This document shows positions 11,204 to 25,100 of a stretch of 64,000 bases of DNA, piece by piece (position 1 is the stretch's first letter; each line of letters starts with the position of its first letter). Below the pieces are notes generated by a model that was given only the letters and a program-made list of their open reading frames with translations, did not search any database and was not told where the DNA came from. The stretch is from Diatrype stigma. Taxonomy: Eukaryota > Ascomycota > Sordariomycetes > Xylariales > Diatrypaceae. The stretch lies in NCBI GenBank assembly GCA_022225965.2, contig JAKJXP020000077.1:124001-188000 (forward strand), given 5' to 3'. The translations under genes and the position numbers were made by a program.

Positions 11204-13715
11204 TCAACGCAGAGGCAGAAAGCCCCCCCAGGGACCACTACTTCCACCACCACCACCAATCCCTTGAACCTTTTCCATTTCCTTTTCCCTTCCCTTGCCC
11301 TTACTCTTACCCTTGCCTTGTTGATGATGATCCTCTTCTTCTACTTCCGCATTTCCGTAATCATTTCCAATCCCGTTCCCATCCACATTATCATTACTGA
11401 CGGCAACATCGCTGCCAACACCGCCCCTCTTCCTCTTCCTCTCATGTTCCTTGTCCCTTTCCTTTTCCTTTTCCGCAGCCGAAACCTCAGCGTCCTTCTT
11501 CCCGGGAATGACGCGCCAGCACCACCCGCACCAGCTGCGCGCGCGCCCGGAGACCTCGCGGCCCAGGACCTGGCTGCTGTGGTGGCGTTCGTCCTCCCAC
11601 TCGGGGACGCAGGCGCCCACGCGCACGATGCGCACCAACTTCGTCTTTACGACGCCGCCGATGCCCTCGATCTCGTGGCGCGCGTAGCCCGGCCGCTGCT
11701 GCATCGACACCGACAGGGGCGAGGTCGACAGCGACAGCGACAGCGGCGTCGAGCTGCGGTAGCGCAGGGGATCCGTCGGCGAGCTGCCCCGGAGCTGCGG
11801 GAGCCACGAGCTGCTGTTGTTTGCGGAGCCGTTGTTGTTGGTGTTGTAGATGGCGACGGCACCACTGCCGCCGCCCCCCGCGGCAGTGGTCCCGGTGCCG
11901 CCTACTTCCGGCGTGTGGGACCGCGAGTTCGGCGAGCGGCTATAGAGGGAATTGGCCGAGGAACTACTACCGCTACCACCACCACTACTGGCATTCGAGC
12001 CGAAAGATGTCGCGTATGTGTTGGTGGCCTGCGAGATGGAGGACGACGATGCTGCCGTTAGTGGCAGCGGTAGCGGGGGCGTCGCAGTGCCCGAACCGCC
12101 GCCGACGCTGCCGCTGCTCAACATCAGGTCGACGGACCGCGCGTCCTCGGCCTCGCAGTCCGTCTCCTGCTGGCGCTCGCGGGATGCGCAGCACGCCTCC
12201 CCGCGTCCGCAGATCACGCCGCGGTCGCCTTCGCCGATACCGGTCCCCAGGCCGCCGATGACGTCGCCGTATTGGCTGCGCCATTTCCAGATCCTGTGTA
12301 CGTGCGAATCAGGAGAAGTTAGTTTGGCTTGCTCAGACCCAGAAGGAATTTAACTATTTCATGCGAGGGGGAAAGGGAGATTGGGGATCTTGTTAAGAGG
12401 GGATTTAAGAATAAAGGCGAGGAAAGCAAAAGATGTACATGTGCGTTGTATGCAGGTAGGTAGGTATGTAGATATGTTTGGGTCGGGTGCATGAGTGCAT
12501 GCATGGAATAATGAAAGTGTGCTCGTACGACTGGTAGTCATGATCGGCGCTTCGTATACTTCGACCGCACGGCTGGCACAGCCAGACGCCGTCGCTAGTA
12601 CATGTGCATATAGCGCGCTGCATCACATCGGCATCGAGGGGGGTGTCCGATCGGAGGCGCGGCCTCGTGAGCGTCCCGAGCGGGGCCTTAGCACACGGGA
12701 GACAGAGGCGGCGGTGTCTATCGCGGAGCACGACGGGGGCGGGCGGCTTAATCGCACAATTCTATTTGGTGGTGTTACGTTAGTCAGAAGCGAGTTCTCA
12801 TTATATATACCAAGGTATTCCATATTCGCCTCTGGTAACTAGTTTGTACGTGCGTAGACAAGTAGGAGGTCGTCTAGGAGAGACAAGGAGCGGAGAGGCA
12901 CAGGGACTTGGACTTGGACTCGGATTCGGTTTTGAGACATACCCGGCACACGACCCTCGCGCAGCGGCGACACTCGGCGACCATGTCGCGGGCGCAGCTC
13001 CCGCTCTTGCCGCTGTACTCGCCGCGGCCGGTACCATCGTCCATCATATAGAACCAGTTACCGGCGCGGGCGCGGTAGCGAAGAGTGTCCTCGGAATCGA
13101 CGGCGACGTCCTCGTTCTCGCAGTGCAGGGTGTGCGCGATGACGGCGCTGTGGTACTGCAGCAGGGCCTCGCGGACGCGGCGGCACGAGCGGGACAGGTT
13201 GTCGAGCGAGTTCAGGTCGAGCGACGATGCGATCGCCATTGCGATCCTGCGTTGTCTCGTGTCAGCCATTCTCCCCAACCAAAACTCCCCCACCCCGCCG
13301 CCCAGCCCAGCTTCCTTTGCCCGAGCATGTAGCTGGTTTTCGGAAGCGAGTGGTAAGGCTGCCAGGGGTAGGGAGCTGGTATCGGGAGGGTTGTCTGCAG
13401 AGAAGCAAATGTGGTTTGTGAGGATGACTATGCCTACGGATAACATCCGAGAGCCTCGGTCATAGCGTTCTTGTTGAGGTCTAGGCCGCCGGCACCGGCG
13501 GTACCGGTACCGGCCACGTGCGGCTGCGAGGGATCGGCATCGGCATCTGAGGTTGAAGAGCCATTGTTCGGCAGAACTTCGAAGGTCGGAACGCTAGAAG
13601 ACTCGTCCTCCTTTCCGCCTTTGTTCCATTCGGGTAGCACGCCATGAGAATGGTGGTAATAACCATGTGCCTGCGGCGGTTCGCTCTCCTCGTCGAGATC
13701 TACGAATATAGCCAT
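11204..13715 (-). CDS. F-box protein with Cys-rich zinc-binding-like region
   Basis: Four exons, 634 residues: 13715-13438, 13246-12943, 12761-12529, 12293-11204 (introns 191, 181 and 235 bp; donors GTAGGC, GTATGT, GTACGA). Joining restores continuous family sequence at each junction: CYP|IAMAIASSLDLNSL, VVCR|NCAIKPP and YQS|IWKWR. The segment from about residue 90 to 140 (SSLDLNSLDNLSRSCRRVRE) resembles an F-box, the Skp1-binding motif of SCF ubiquitin ligases. A cysteine-rich part follows, with CxxC pairs (AECRRCARVVCRNC, LCLPC, LCQPC, CGRGEACC), probably binding zinc. The long last exon is Ser/Gly/Ala low complexity, then a conserved GWCWRVIPGKK block and a Lys/Glu/Gly-rich tail. Substrate unknown. 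A SCF substrate-receptor role is inferred from the F-box only. Confidence 0.8.
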
Positions 13716-13969
13716 GGCGGTGGGCGGCGATGGGACTGGATGGATGGATGGATGGAAGGAAGGATAAACGCTGGTCCACGTCAGATCTGATAAGGGGATG
13801 ATAAGGAGCTAGACCCAGGACGGGAGGCTCTTTAAGTTATGACTTTGGCCCAAGGGGATTTTTATACGAAGCACCAACGTCAGAAGAGAGGATATGAGCG
13901 GGAGGGAAGGAAGAGAAGGTGTGGTATAAAAAAAGGGGGGGGGGGGGGGGGGGGCAGCTANNNNNNNNN

Positions 13970-14048
<79 letters not shown>

Positions 14049-15999
14049 AGCTAGACATAAAGTTGAGACGGGCTGTATTTAGAGGAAAGTCTAAATTCGA
14101 GTGAGGTAGGCACGGGTAGCTTTGATGCAACACCACGACAAAGGACGGAAGGACGGGATCGTGGAAGGGTGGAAGGGTGGAAGCGAGCCTTCCTTTCCTA
14201 AAAGCTCACCGGCCTTTCCAGGGCCCAGATACCTACATACCTCCTACCTAACTATGTACTATAGGTTACCTACATTATCCCAGGAAAGTTTCCCCGGTTC
14301 ATACCAGTTTGGGGTCTTGACTTCCCCCCGTTGTAGCGCTCAACTTCGAACACGACATGACTGATAGGCGCAGGTACCTGATCGAGCCATCCCATTATCA
14401 GCATTATCATGCATTGATCCTACTGTACAAGTTGCAGGAACAGCACCCAACTAGCCTGCGAATCGACTAATTGATAGTCTGCACTCCCGCTATCCAGGCC
14501 CATGTCCCCACCTACGCCCTGAGCTATAGGTACCTAGGTATGTATATATAGACCTTAGGTAGGGAGTGAGTCGTGAGTCGTGAGTCTCTTATGTAGGTAC
14601 GATGCCTGTTACTGCAAGGTGTGCATTGCACAATACATGCACATATAACCCTTAGGTAATAGCGAGCAGCCAGGCAGCTCGAAGCGGCGGGGAAGCCGTG
14701 TTGCAGCACGTCTACGCCTATGAGGGTGCCGCCTGTTACGTACTGGGACCGCTTGTTACGTACAGAGGGCGAACGTGATGCTTTTTCGTGATTTATGCTT
14801 GTGCTTTAGGAGTTAAGAGGCCAGCACTAAGGGGGTTTGGTTTAGTTTGGTTTAGTTGCGCCGCAAGCCGGAACTAATGCTGCAGAGAAGGCGGTTGGCA
14901 GTCGGGAAGGTTCACTGTCAGACTGTCAAAGTCCATGGAGGGATTCTTCCATCCACACGCCTAGAAGGTCGAAGGTCGACATCGGGCTGATCGGGTTACG
15001 CGTGGGTGGAATCTAGCTACACTATCTACATACATGTATGTATTCAATGTATATAAAGGTGCCGTAGCATGCATCCATAGATGCGTGCATGAATGAATGA
15101 ATGCACGAATGTGTGTCTTTCCGCTGTTCGTGCTCGAGATGCTCGAGATAGGCGGTCTACCTTACTTACCTACCCCCAGGAAACGATCACCTGCTCTATC
15201 AGACTATCACTGCTGCAGTCGTAGCGGGAGGTGAGGGCAGGTAAGATATTAGTGCGTAAATACCTGCTATATAGGCATGTATGTCTCGGACTCTCAGTCG
15301 GTGACCCCCAGCGTTGCATGAGTAGCAGAAGAGGAAACTGTCAACGTGTCGTCTGTGACTGTATGACGTATCTACTGTAACTTCAACTAAGGTAAGTAGA
15401 CAAGACTATTCTGGCGTAATATACTAATATACTAGGTAGTTATGCCTGTTAGCAAATGTCTTGTGTCAACTACAATCATCGAAGGCACTAATTAGATACA
15501 GAGTAGATACAGAGCTACTATCTTTTTGGCCAGTGAATAGTCATTACGTTAAGAGATTAAAGTAAAGCTGCCATATACAACTCTCTAGATGGTTATCCCG
15601 GTTTGTCTATCCTTCACTACCGCTTTTTACAAGACCCGCTCAGCCCAGCAACTTATACCTAACCCCTGAACCCCTAAACCCCTAGGCCTCCTGCCCTACC
15701 ACGTACTAACTACCCCTTTACTGGATCTGGAAGGGCACCATCAAGCCTATTGGACGCCTCCCCAGGATTACTATAGTCTAAATACCTACCCATGTATGCG
15801 CGAAAAACCCGGTATGCAGTGTATATCCTCTAGTCCAACTCCCCGAGCCCCCTGACCACTAACGAAGGTCGATCACGATGTAGATAGACACTTAAATTAG
15901 ATTCCCGACCGCCAACCTTTCCCACGCCGATATCGCAGCCAGTCTTGCCAGTCTTGCCAGTCTATGTCTCCCGCATGTGCCTACCCTACCTACCCTACC
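13716..15999. other. Spacer containing an assembly gap
   Basis: Upstream of the F-box gene and downstream of the GT2 gene. Holds the G20/N9/C79 gap structure, repeated CCCCTAAACCCC-like words near 15660-15690, and TACC motifs. No gene supported. Confidence 0.55.
13935..14048. other. Assembly gap (9 N) between G20 and C79 homopolymers
   Basis: A run of 20 G (13935-13954) is followed by CAGCTA, nine N (13961-13969), then 79 C (13970-14048) and AGCTAGACATAAAG. The same CAGCTA word ends the left side and follows the C tract on the right. This suggests that two contig ends overlap here and were joined with an arbitrary N spacer, and that the homopolymers are partly sequencing artefacts. Polyproline or polyglycine frames across it are not genes. 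Confidence 0.9.
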
Positions 16000-18900
16000 C
16001 TACCACGCGAACACCATCAGCGCCGGGTTCAGCGCGACGGGCAGCAGGAAGTGGCAGGTGACGATGTTGGCGAGGGGCCAGATGGAGGCGAAGTAGTTGA
16101 TGCGCCACTGGGGCGGGAAGGCGTACAGGCCGCAGAGGATGAGGGCGACCGCCGAGAAGCAGAAGAGGAAGGTGCCCTTGAACTTGCGCAGCAGCCGCGG
16201 CAGCTCCTCGAGGAAGTTGACCTGCTCCAGCTCCTTGGCCGTCGCGCCCCACGTCATGTCGATGCCCAGGAAGTGGCACAGGATCGCCTGCGACACGTGC
16301 AGCGAGATGCCCCCCAGGAAGATCGAGATCAGCGGGATCCACTTGAGGTTGTCCCAGACTGTTTTATATCAACCATATTGCCATGCCCGTGGTTAGCTTG
16401 CGCACCTATGTATGTATATAGAACCTCTTCTGTCCCTGGAGTCTCAAGGGGGTGGGAGGTAAGGTAGGTAGGTGGGTGGAGGTGGAGGTGGAGGTGGTCA
16501 CTTACAGGCCCAGATGAGCGGCTGTTCTCCCAGCCGGTACCGCAGGATGGCGAGGGCGACGTTGCCGAACGCCGTGAACACGACGATGATGGAGATGTAG
16601 ATGGCGAACGAGTCGAGGTAGAACTTGTCGTACTGGCCGAAGTACCAGCCGGTGAGAAAATAGTTGACGACGGTGAGGGCCCAGGCGGCGCCGATGGCGT
16701 AGTAGGTGCCGATGTAGGCGCACATGGTCAGCTTCTTGGGCAGGTGGATGCCCGAGAAGAGGAACTGGCGGAAAAGGGGCGTGATGGGCCCGCGGAAGAG
16801 CCAGTACTTCAGGGGGTGGAAGAGCAGCTCGTTGCAGCCGTATGCGTACTTCTCCCACCGCGCCAGCTCGTCGTACACCGTCAGCGACACCCCCTCCTTG
16901 AAGCCCTCGCCCGTGTACGTCGCGAACCGGAGGATGTAGCCCGCGCACTGCATCCGCAGCGACATGTCGAAATCCTCCGACACGTGCGACTCCGACCAGT
17001 ACTTCTCGTACCCGTCCGCGTCCTCGTACGCCGCGGCATCCTGGATCGCCGACCAGCGGAGGATGGCGTTGTGGCCGACGAAGGGCGGCGCGTCGCCGTT
17101 GGCCACGGCGAACGAGATCGCCGTGTAGATCAGGTTGGTGAACCAGGTGACACTAATATCATAGACCATTGTCAGTTATACGATATGCTGCTTTCCACCT
17201 CGGATCGAGCTGGTAGAGAACGGAATCAAAGAACTTACCCTCCTTCAAAAAACGAGGTCGTCACGCGCATGACCCCCGACGTGTATTGCATGATAGCCAC
17301 CTCGGGGGACTGTTCCATCTCGGTCACGGCGTCCAGCAGACAGTCTGACGGCACGCGGGTGTCAGAGTCGATGATGAGGATGTAATCCCCGACGCGGATG
17401 TTGCCCTCGGCCAGGGTGCGGCCCTCGTGCTCGTCCAGGACCTGCTGGAGGCACTGCTCGTAGGCGTCGTGCTCGTGCACCTGAGTCCAGTCCGGCGTCC
17501 GCTGGACCAGCTTGAGCTTCTCCTCCACGCGGTTGCTCACCATGAGTGCGTAGTTCATGTTCGACGCCTTCTTGAACTTGCCGCGGCGCAGGAACGGGCG
17601 CGGTGGCGCTGATCCATCCTCAGGGTTCTGGTCCGGGTTCGGGTTGTGCGGCGGCCGCGCCACCCAGCCGATGTTGTGCTCCTCGTAGAACTCGCGGCGC
17701 GCGGCCCTGTCCTCGTCGGAGATGAGCTGCATGCCGTCGTCGTTGACGAAGATGTTGGCGCTGCCCCCTTGCAGCTCGTACGTGGAGATGCACTGCTTGA
17801 GCGAGGCGATGGTGGGCTTGATAACGGCGCCCAGGCCCTCCTTGTAGACGGGCATCTGCACCGTGACGTGCGGCAGGCCCGGCAGGGCCTCGCGGTCGAG
17901 CTTGCGCCGGGGCGCCTCGCCCGAGTAGAACTTGGAATTTTTCCGCACGCAGCCGATCGGGCCCAGGATCTCGAACAGGTTCCCCACGATCGACTGGAAA
18001 AAGAAGATCGACACGAACAGCTGGACCGGGATCACCGCCGCGAGGGCGAGTCGCACGTACGACGCGTCCGTCGAGATCTCTAGCGCCAGCGCCCGCAGGC
18101 CCGTGCCGAGGCACACGATGCACAGCGTCATCGTGAGGCCCACCATGACCGAGCTCGTGAGCTGGAAGCGCCGCTCTCCCGGGTCGGGGGCCCCGGCCTC
18201 CAGATCCGACCCGTCTTCGACGCTGCCCTCCTGAGCCGTGGCGGTGCCGCCCGTCTTCTCGTCCTGCTGCTCGCTCTCCTCGTCGCCGTTGCCATCGCCA
18301 TCGTCACCCGTGCCCCAGATCATCTGCAGCAGCTGCTTCTCGAGGTTGGCGGCCCGCGCGAAGATGTTCCGGGGGTTATCATCCCAGACGATGAACAAGG
18401 AGGTCTCCTCGATGAACGCGGCGAAGTGGTGCTTCTGGCACCGCGGGAGGTCGCGCATGCTGCGCAGGACCTGCAGCCGCAGGCCGCCCGGCAACGGGAT
18501 GTAGTCCCGCGCTACCCGCCGCGAGGCCATTATGATGTTGATCACCCTGGTGTTGACCGTCATCGCACACTACATTACACAGGTTTCGTTAGATCAGGCA
18601 AGGCAAGGTCAGGGTCGGGGTCACAGCTACTACTGCTGCTGCTGCTACTAATCAAGTAGAAAAGGGGGAGGGAGCGAGGGAAAAACCACGTACCCGCACA
18701 TTAAGCTCCATCGACATGTCGTACAGGCCGGACTGGTACTGCCTCAGGTCTGCGGGACAGCAGGTATAGTCATTCTTCCCCTTCTTCAGCACAACGCCCT
18801 CTCCGGGGAGCATGCCCGTCGTGTATCCCCTCTCGAGCTGCTGCTGGTACATGTAGTTGCAGACGACCTCGGCCTTGACGTCGTTGACGCTCTCATGGTC

Positions 18901-19158
18901 GTTTCGGAAGTCGCCCACGGGATACAGCGCCGAGCTGCGGATCGAGTCCGGACGTGAACCGCCTAGGCTTGTGGGCCCCGACGATGCCGGCGGGGCTCGG
19001 GGTGGTGCTAGATGGTGATTCCTAGGCGGTGTCTGTTGTTGCTCGACGCCGACAGCGACCGATTTCTCCTTCGCAGCCGAAGAAGAAGTGGCAGCGGCCG
19101 ACTTGGTCTTGTTGGAAGACGCCTTCTTCGGAACGAAGTAAGACTTGAAGGCGTGCAT
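16000..19158 (-). CDS. GT2 family membrane glycosyltransferase (fungal, polysaccharide-synthase-like)
   Basis: Four exons, 933 residues: 19158-18694, 18569-17239, 17152-16506, 16358-16000 (introns 124, 86 and 147 bp). Junctions read NVR|CAMTVN, FEGG|VTWFTN and LIWA|FWDNLK. The first 155 residues are hydrophilic and Ser/Pro-rich. A paired membrane segment follows (about VMVGLTMTLCIVCLGTGL and VIPVQLFVSIFFFQSIVG). The processive GT-A catalytic core contains DSD near 556-558 (IIDSDTRVP), SEDFD near 657-661 and an RW motif near 697 (ELARWEKYAYG), corresponding to the D,D,D,(Q/R)xxRW pattern. Four or five C-terminal membrane helices end in NPALMVFAW. This resembles the fungal GT2 proteins reported to be needed for hyphal growth on solid surfaces in plant-infecting ascomycetes. 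Orthology is inferred, and the sugar product is unknown. Confidence 0.87.
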
Positions 19159-22100
19159 CTCGTCGACAAGCGGTGTATAATATGATTACTTACTAGCGAG
19201 TGACGAATTATAGTGATATTATTCTCACGAAGAGTGAGTGAAAGTAGGGAGACAAAAGAAACGAACGACAGCTCAACACGAAGGGGAATAATCTCTTCAG
19301 ATATGGCACTCGGAAGAAGGAAGGGAGCCGGGGATATGGGCAAACAAAAGGACCACCCCTTTTCTTTCGCTGCTCAGCACCACAGGACAACGGGATCCTG
19401 GCTCCAGACTCAATGGTACCTACTCTACCTACCAAGGCGCTTCCCAGCCACATTGCTACTCTACGTTTACTTTATTTAGCTGATGCAGATATACATCCGG
19501 TCTTGAGGTGCGGGCGAATAGGTCTAGACGTGGCTCAAAGAGGCAGCGAAAAAACGGCGCGCAAGCACTGCTGTTCCCGGGGCTGGAGCAGGAAGTATCG
19601 AAAGCCACCACAGCACATGGCGAGCTGGGAAGAGCATGCAACAGCGACAGCAGCTATAGTAGCCTCATAATGACGACAAAAGGACCGCTCGAGGCTAATG
19701 CCTATTGTCAACCTGCATGCATGCGGGTGGCCGCTTATTCACCTAGTCGGTACCTATCAGCTTCTATATGGAAGTAGTTAGACCACCTGGTATCCGGTTA
19801 TGTTACCGATTTGGACGAGAAGGATTGTAGGCGCAGAATGCTGTTTAGCCATTGAGGAGATAGTCATAAGTGCCACCCATGGTTTCCGCACATGAATGAT
19901 ACGCGATAGAGCAAGGTAGAAAGATGACAAAAGAAAGGAAAAGGTAAACCCCCGTTACCCAGGCACGGAGATAATATGACCCTATGTTTCCTCACCGAGG
20001 CGGCAAGTCCTATCTATCCCACCTCTGATCGATGCGATATCCCATACTCGAGACAACGAACTACGAATCCCGCGCGCAATGCAAGGTGGACGTAAGTAGT
20101 AGACCCCTGCTCCTGTCCTGCAGGGCAGAGTTTGCAGCCTTCGGCTGAACTATTGCATACGTTCCCTGTACTTCGTACATATGTACGATACACAGCGTAT
20201 TCACCCAGCAGACCGGCTACAGAAAGCGGGCGGCTCGGCGGCAGCTTGCAGATGGACGCTTTGCAAGTAAACGACTGTGCTCCATCACTACGTGCCATGC
20301 TTATAAAGTATCGCCACTCAGTTGGTGATTACTTCTAATGGGGACCGAACGATGATATTCGTAGTCCACTGATTGCCGAGTTTGCTAAAGCGTCCAACTG
20401 CGTCTGTGTCATCTCGTACCTGAAGCCGTCTAGGTTTATATAGACCGGCATGGTGTAACGGTCATACTAGTTCGTAAGTGTTCAACATTAACCAGTCGAT
20501 TGTCGATTGGTCGAAGCGCCACAGACAAGGTAGACAAGCTATCAAATGGTTATTCGCTGAATCGTCGGATACTGGTTCCATTGGGTGAGATAAAAACCTG
20601 CTACCCCGATTGCGACGGTAGGCAATCCAGAGTAGGGTAAGCTGGGAACTGCCAATGGAGAAGACAGTCGGGATCAATTTTCGTATTGGCCTGCGGGTTT
20701 TTGTGAGATAACGCAGGTTGATGGATGACCTTGCATACCTACCTACCACACGAGCACACACGTACATACAGTCGTGGGAGGGAAGTAAGCAAGACGCATA
20801 TAATTACTGATTGCTGCCCGAGGGGGAGATGAAAGGGAGAGAATTAGCGACGCCGGCTGACAGCCACCCCGTTTAGGTGTTGCTCTTGAAGCGGCAGCTT
20901 AACGCTTACTCTACTGCGAGATCACTGAGGAGGTCTCTCGATTGGCGGGTATAACTGAGAAGATATGATGTATCATGTTGGTAGGCTCGCAGGTGTCCAC
21001 TGATTGGGTCGTTCGACGGTCAGTAGCAATGGCCATAGGTACTCGGCATAGGCGTCTTTCGTCAAGTCTTGACTCGATACACTAACGAGGTTCTTACCAA
21101 CGGTCCGACCCGTACGCCGTTAGCAGAGTCTCCCTACCCGAGCCTCGGCAGCCTCGAGACAGTATAGAATATGTGGGCCATATATCCATGGGAGGGTCGC
21201 AACGCATGCCTCCACTATAGTGACATGTTCTAGATGCTTTAGAAGAACTTTTACATCATAGCGGACTACTTTGACTACAATCCGCCGTGGTTACCACCTG
21301 GTATGTGGTATCCTCCAGAAGGGGATTGTTTGTGCCCGGATAGTGCGCCATTGCGGGTGAGTGAAGTGCGCGAAGCCCGGGAATACGAGATGCTGGTATC
21401 ATCCGTGCCAAGTCGAGCTGACTTACTGTCCTCAGGTGTGGCACCGATAAGACCACCAAACCCGATCTGCCAAGTAGGTAGTAGTAGCTAACGGTCCGAA
21501 TGGAACTCTGCTCAGTGGACGATGGTATATGCGAAGGAACTATTGATATCGAATGCTTTAATGGTCGTATGGCCGGTGCGCACGTGTGTTGGATGTAACG
21601 ACATATCGTTTGAACGCCGATGCCGTATAGCCCCAGTTCCGGAAGCTGATGTTATACCATATTGACTATGTAGGTAGGTAATGATTCTGGTATGAACCAC
21701 GGTCCTATCATTTCTATTTTATTATAATCATTCAAGTGAACGTGTTTCAACATTCGAGTCAGTTTACTCGATCAAACCCCTTTTCGAACTGCCATCATAT
21801 ATTCGACTGCGAACTTCCCTTTGGGATGCGTCGGCATAAGGGTAAGCCAAGGGAGTTGGATAGAGGACATTTATACTACGTACCTAGGTAGAGGTATTCA
21901 TCTCTCAAGCAATTCGCACGGCCTATTGAGAACGTAAGGGGGTAGACATAAATGCGCTGGATATTGAGATATCGAGTTCTAGATACGGGTAGGTCGCCGA
22001 CGTGGCGACATCATATATCGATCTAGCAACACGGCCAGAGGGCTCTTATGTCTGTGCTACCCACATAGTGTTGTAATATTGTATGAAATATTACCGTAGT

Positions 22101-25100
22101 TCTTGATGGCTCACTCCGATTTGCTCACTGGTCAAAGCTGAGGGACGGCAAGCTTTATAGCGCACATGTGTGTAACGAACCATTTATTGCCGACGAATAA
22201 ACTCTCTTGTTGCTCTCGATTTGCTCGGCTATCAGATGCACGCCATCGTTTTTGGCTTCGGGGCCTTCCATGATGTCTCCTTCAGCCGCACGTCACCTGG
22301 AGCTTCGTAGAACAACCCTTTCGTCGCTCGGGGCGGGACTCAACTCGGGGTTCTAGCCGGTGATTTTGAATAGTACCCCTTTACCATATTCGCTTCCCTT
22401 TCCGAGTGGCAAATACTGTGAAGCAGCTCGTACGCGTGCCGGTATCTCATAGCGAAGCTGGTAACAGTGTAATGTGATATGATTCTTGACTGCACTATGA
22501 ACCCGGCTGCTAGAGACCTAAACAATGGTTTGTGTACTTACGACAGGATGACTGGTAGAATCCTAGATTCTTCCAATAACGATTTACCGCTGTTGGCTTG
22601 GATTATGGCGGAGAAATCAAAATCACATTTGAACGCCACCTTTCTGAGCTCTAGGGGTAGGTTCGTATGTAGCACGGCAATGCCAAAAGCCCTGAGACAA
22701 AAGTCATGCATGTAATCATGAAAGGGAAGTGGCTGCCATGATGATAGACCCACTGCACGGTATGCTTGTGTCTTTCGAAGCCACCCTCTTTATCTTGATC
22801 GCCGAAGCAGTTGACGTGCAAGAGTATGAGTTATAGCAGGGGATGTTGCACAGCAGTCGGATACCCGCATGATCGAGGATTGCCCTAGACCATTGTCCTT
22901 GTCGATATTAAAGCGCCTCGCTAATATGTATGTGACATGTCCTAACGTTTCAGCGTTTTGGTCTCCATCTCTCATGGCTGAAAGCAGGTGCTGTAGGCCG
23001 GCGTAACTGGTGCCCTACCTAGTATAAAACTCCGAGGCAGCCGGACCTGGTAGCAGCCACGGCCGCAACTGTCGGGGCAGTCCGGACAGGCGGATTTATA
23101 TTGCTCCACTTCGAGCTAAGCTGGCAAACAATCGCCGGCCGCCGCCCGGATTTGTTCGATCCGGAGAACCTAATATCAAATGTTGACAATGACGCAGGGC
23201 TCGCTCTTTTTATCGATCACCTTTCTTTTCAAGGTGTCGCGTGAGGCAGAAGTTCCTAGGGCACCTGACTGACTGTCTTGTCTGTCGTGCGACTCACCAT
23301 CGAGGGCACTTTGCACGCTCATATGATGTCTGGGGCATACACTTATAAGTATTCAGCAGAGTGTCAGGTCAAAGGGCTCGACACGTCTCCTAGGACGGGC
23401 TCATGTTGATGGGGCTCGTGATGATGATGCGAAGTATCTCGTCCCTGCTATTCAGTGGCTACCCCAATAATGGAATCCGATGTTACTTAAGACAGTCCAA
23501 TTAGCTCCCTTGATTGGGTACCGCAACCGTAGTTTGTTGCCATCAATCAATCAATCGGGTGGAGTCTCATTAGGGCTACGGTGGTGGTAGCACAGAGGCG
23601 TGATAGGGCAGTCTTGTGCCTGTGTGCGTGCTTCAGGGTCCAGAGAATTCAACATTCCAGTGGTTCTGGCTGTCTGGGCTGTCTGGGCTGGCTGTGGAAC
23701 GGCGGGGATAGTAATTAGTGGGTGGGCGGCTACCCAGTAGGAATCAGGCCGATCGAGATTGGTGGATTGGTAGCGTTAACTACATATATCGTTGACGACT
23801 CACCGAGATGAGAGGGCCATATACATACTGCCTGGGCTGCTGGTGACAATTCCACCACAACTTCCAAGACTTCGACCTTTTTTGCAAGAGAACGAAGAAG
23901 TTGAACGCAGTAAGGAGTAACAACCTGAAGTAACCACATAGTACATACCGTAGTGAGAACTACATGTGAGAGTTGTTGGAATTGCGGGTTTGAGTGAACG
24001 CAAGGTAGCGTCATTTTGGCATTTTAGCGGAGGCCGCTAGATTATAGTTGCGGTAGTACTTTCCGCGGAAGCTCTTTGATGTGACCTGCATACCAAGTAG
24101 GAGCCCTGGAGGTACTTTAAAGTAGGTATGATATCATTCCAAGGCGTAGGTACTTTGCATTTTGTTATCCGTTACCAACCTTGAACTTCAATGTTCGTCG
24201 TATCGTATGTACTTGCGCAACCGAAAGGGGGTAAGCCGGTACTGCGTAAGCTGGTAAGATATAGCCAGGTAAAGGAAGCTGAAGGCGATTGATAGTCTAA
24301 CGGTTAGGCTTATCCGAGCTGGGTTGCTGTCTGACTCGCGGTACCCTATAGTTTTCTTGCGTATAGGCAATAATTATTGGGGATTGCAAGCAAGCCCCTT
24401 TGAATCAACTGTTTCTATCACGTTCTACTGTCCCACAGCTTCCACAATTATTCCACTTAGGTTATCTTGGACTTCCGTTCGTACTTGCCTGCATTGTTCT
24501 ATTCTGTCCGTACTTGTCTTACACTTAGAGCAGGAGGGGCATGAGGGGTTAGTTACACCTGCCGGCTACTTCGTAATTACCACAGAAATCAACCAAGAGC
24601 AGCAGAAGGTTCAACTCGCACACCTCCAGGCTACGATCTTCGCTTCAGAGATTTCACAGGCCGGAGCCAAAGTTTGGAAAGCAAGCGCAAGTCAGTCACG
24701 CTGTCATCAGTCGCCCAGAGCGCAGTGGCGAGTGGCATCCTGTTCTCACCTGCAGTTTTTTTTCTTCTTTCCAGTAATCGGGCTGCTCCAGTTCTTCTAG
24801 ATCTGCGTCCGCCCTGTACCTTGACTAGTAGTTCTGTTGACGGACGATCCTTCGATCTGTTCGGTCTCAAACTCTTGACTGCGGGCTTCTCGGTTCCTAA
24901 TTGCTGCATTCTCCATTGTCTCATTCTCTGCGGAGCATACATTATACATTACACACATTACATAAGTGCTTAGACTAGATCCTTCTGATAGGCACCTACT
25001 CCTACTTTTGCATCGTGTTCCCACTGCCTGTTGCTTTGCCCCGCATTGTCGTCAGAATCGAAGTGTGACTTTTCACTTAACGTTCAAGCCCCATCTAATC

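Noticed and set aside
15655..15690. CCCTGAACCCCTAAACCCCTAGG, resembling telomeric CCCTAA
   Set aside because: Only two or three irregular copies, no (CCCTAA)n array, and genes lie on both sides.
16744..17385. 213-residue plus-strand frame over the GT2 gene
   Set aside because: Complement of the catalytic exon; its Arg/Val/Leu-heavy composition is the usual antisense pattern of GC-rich coding DNA.
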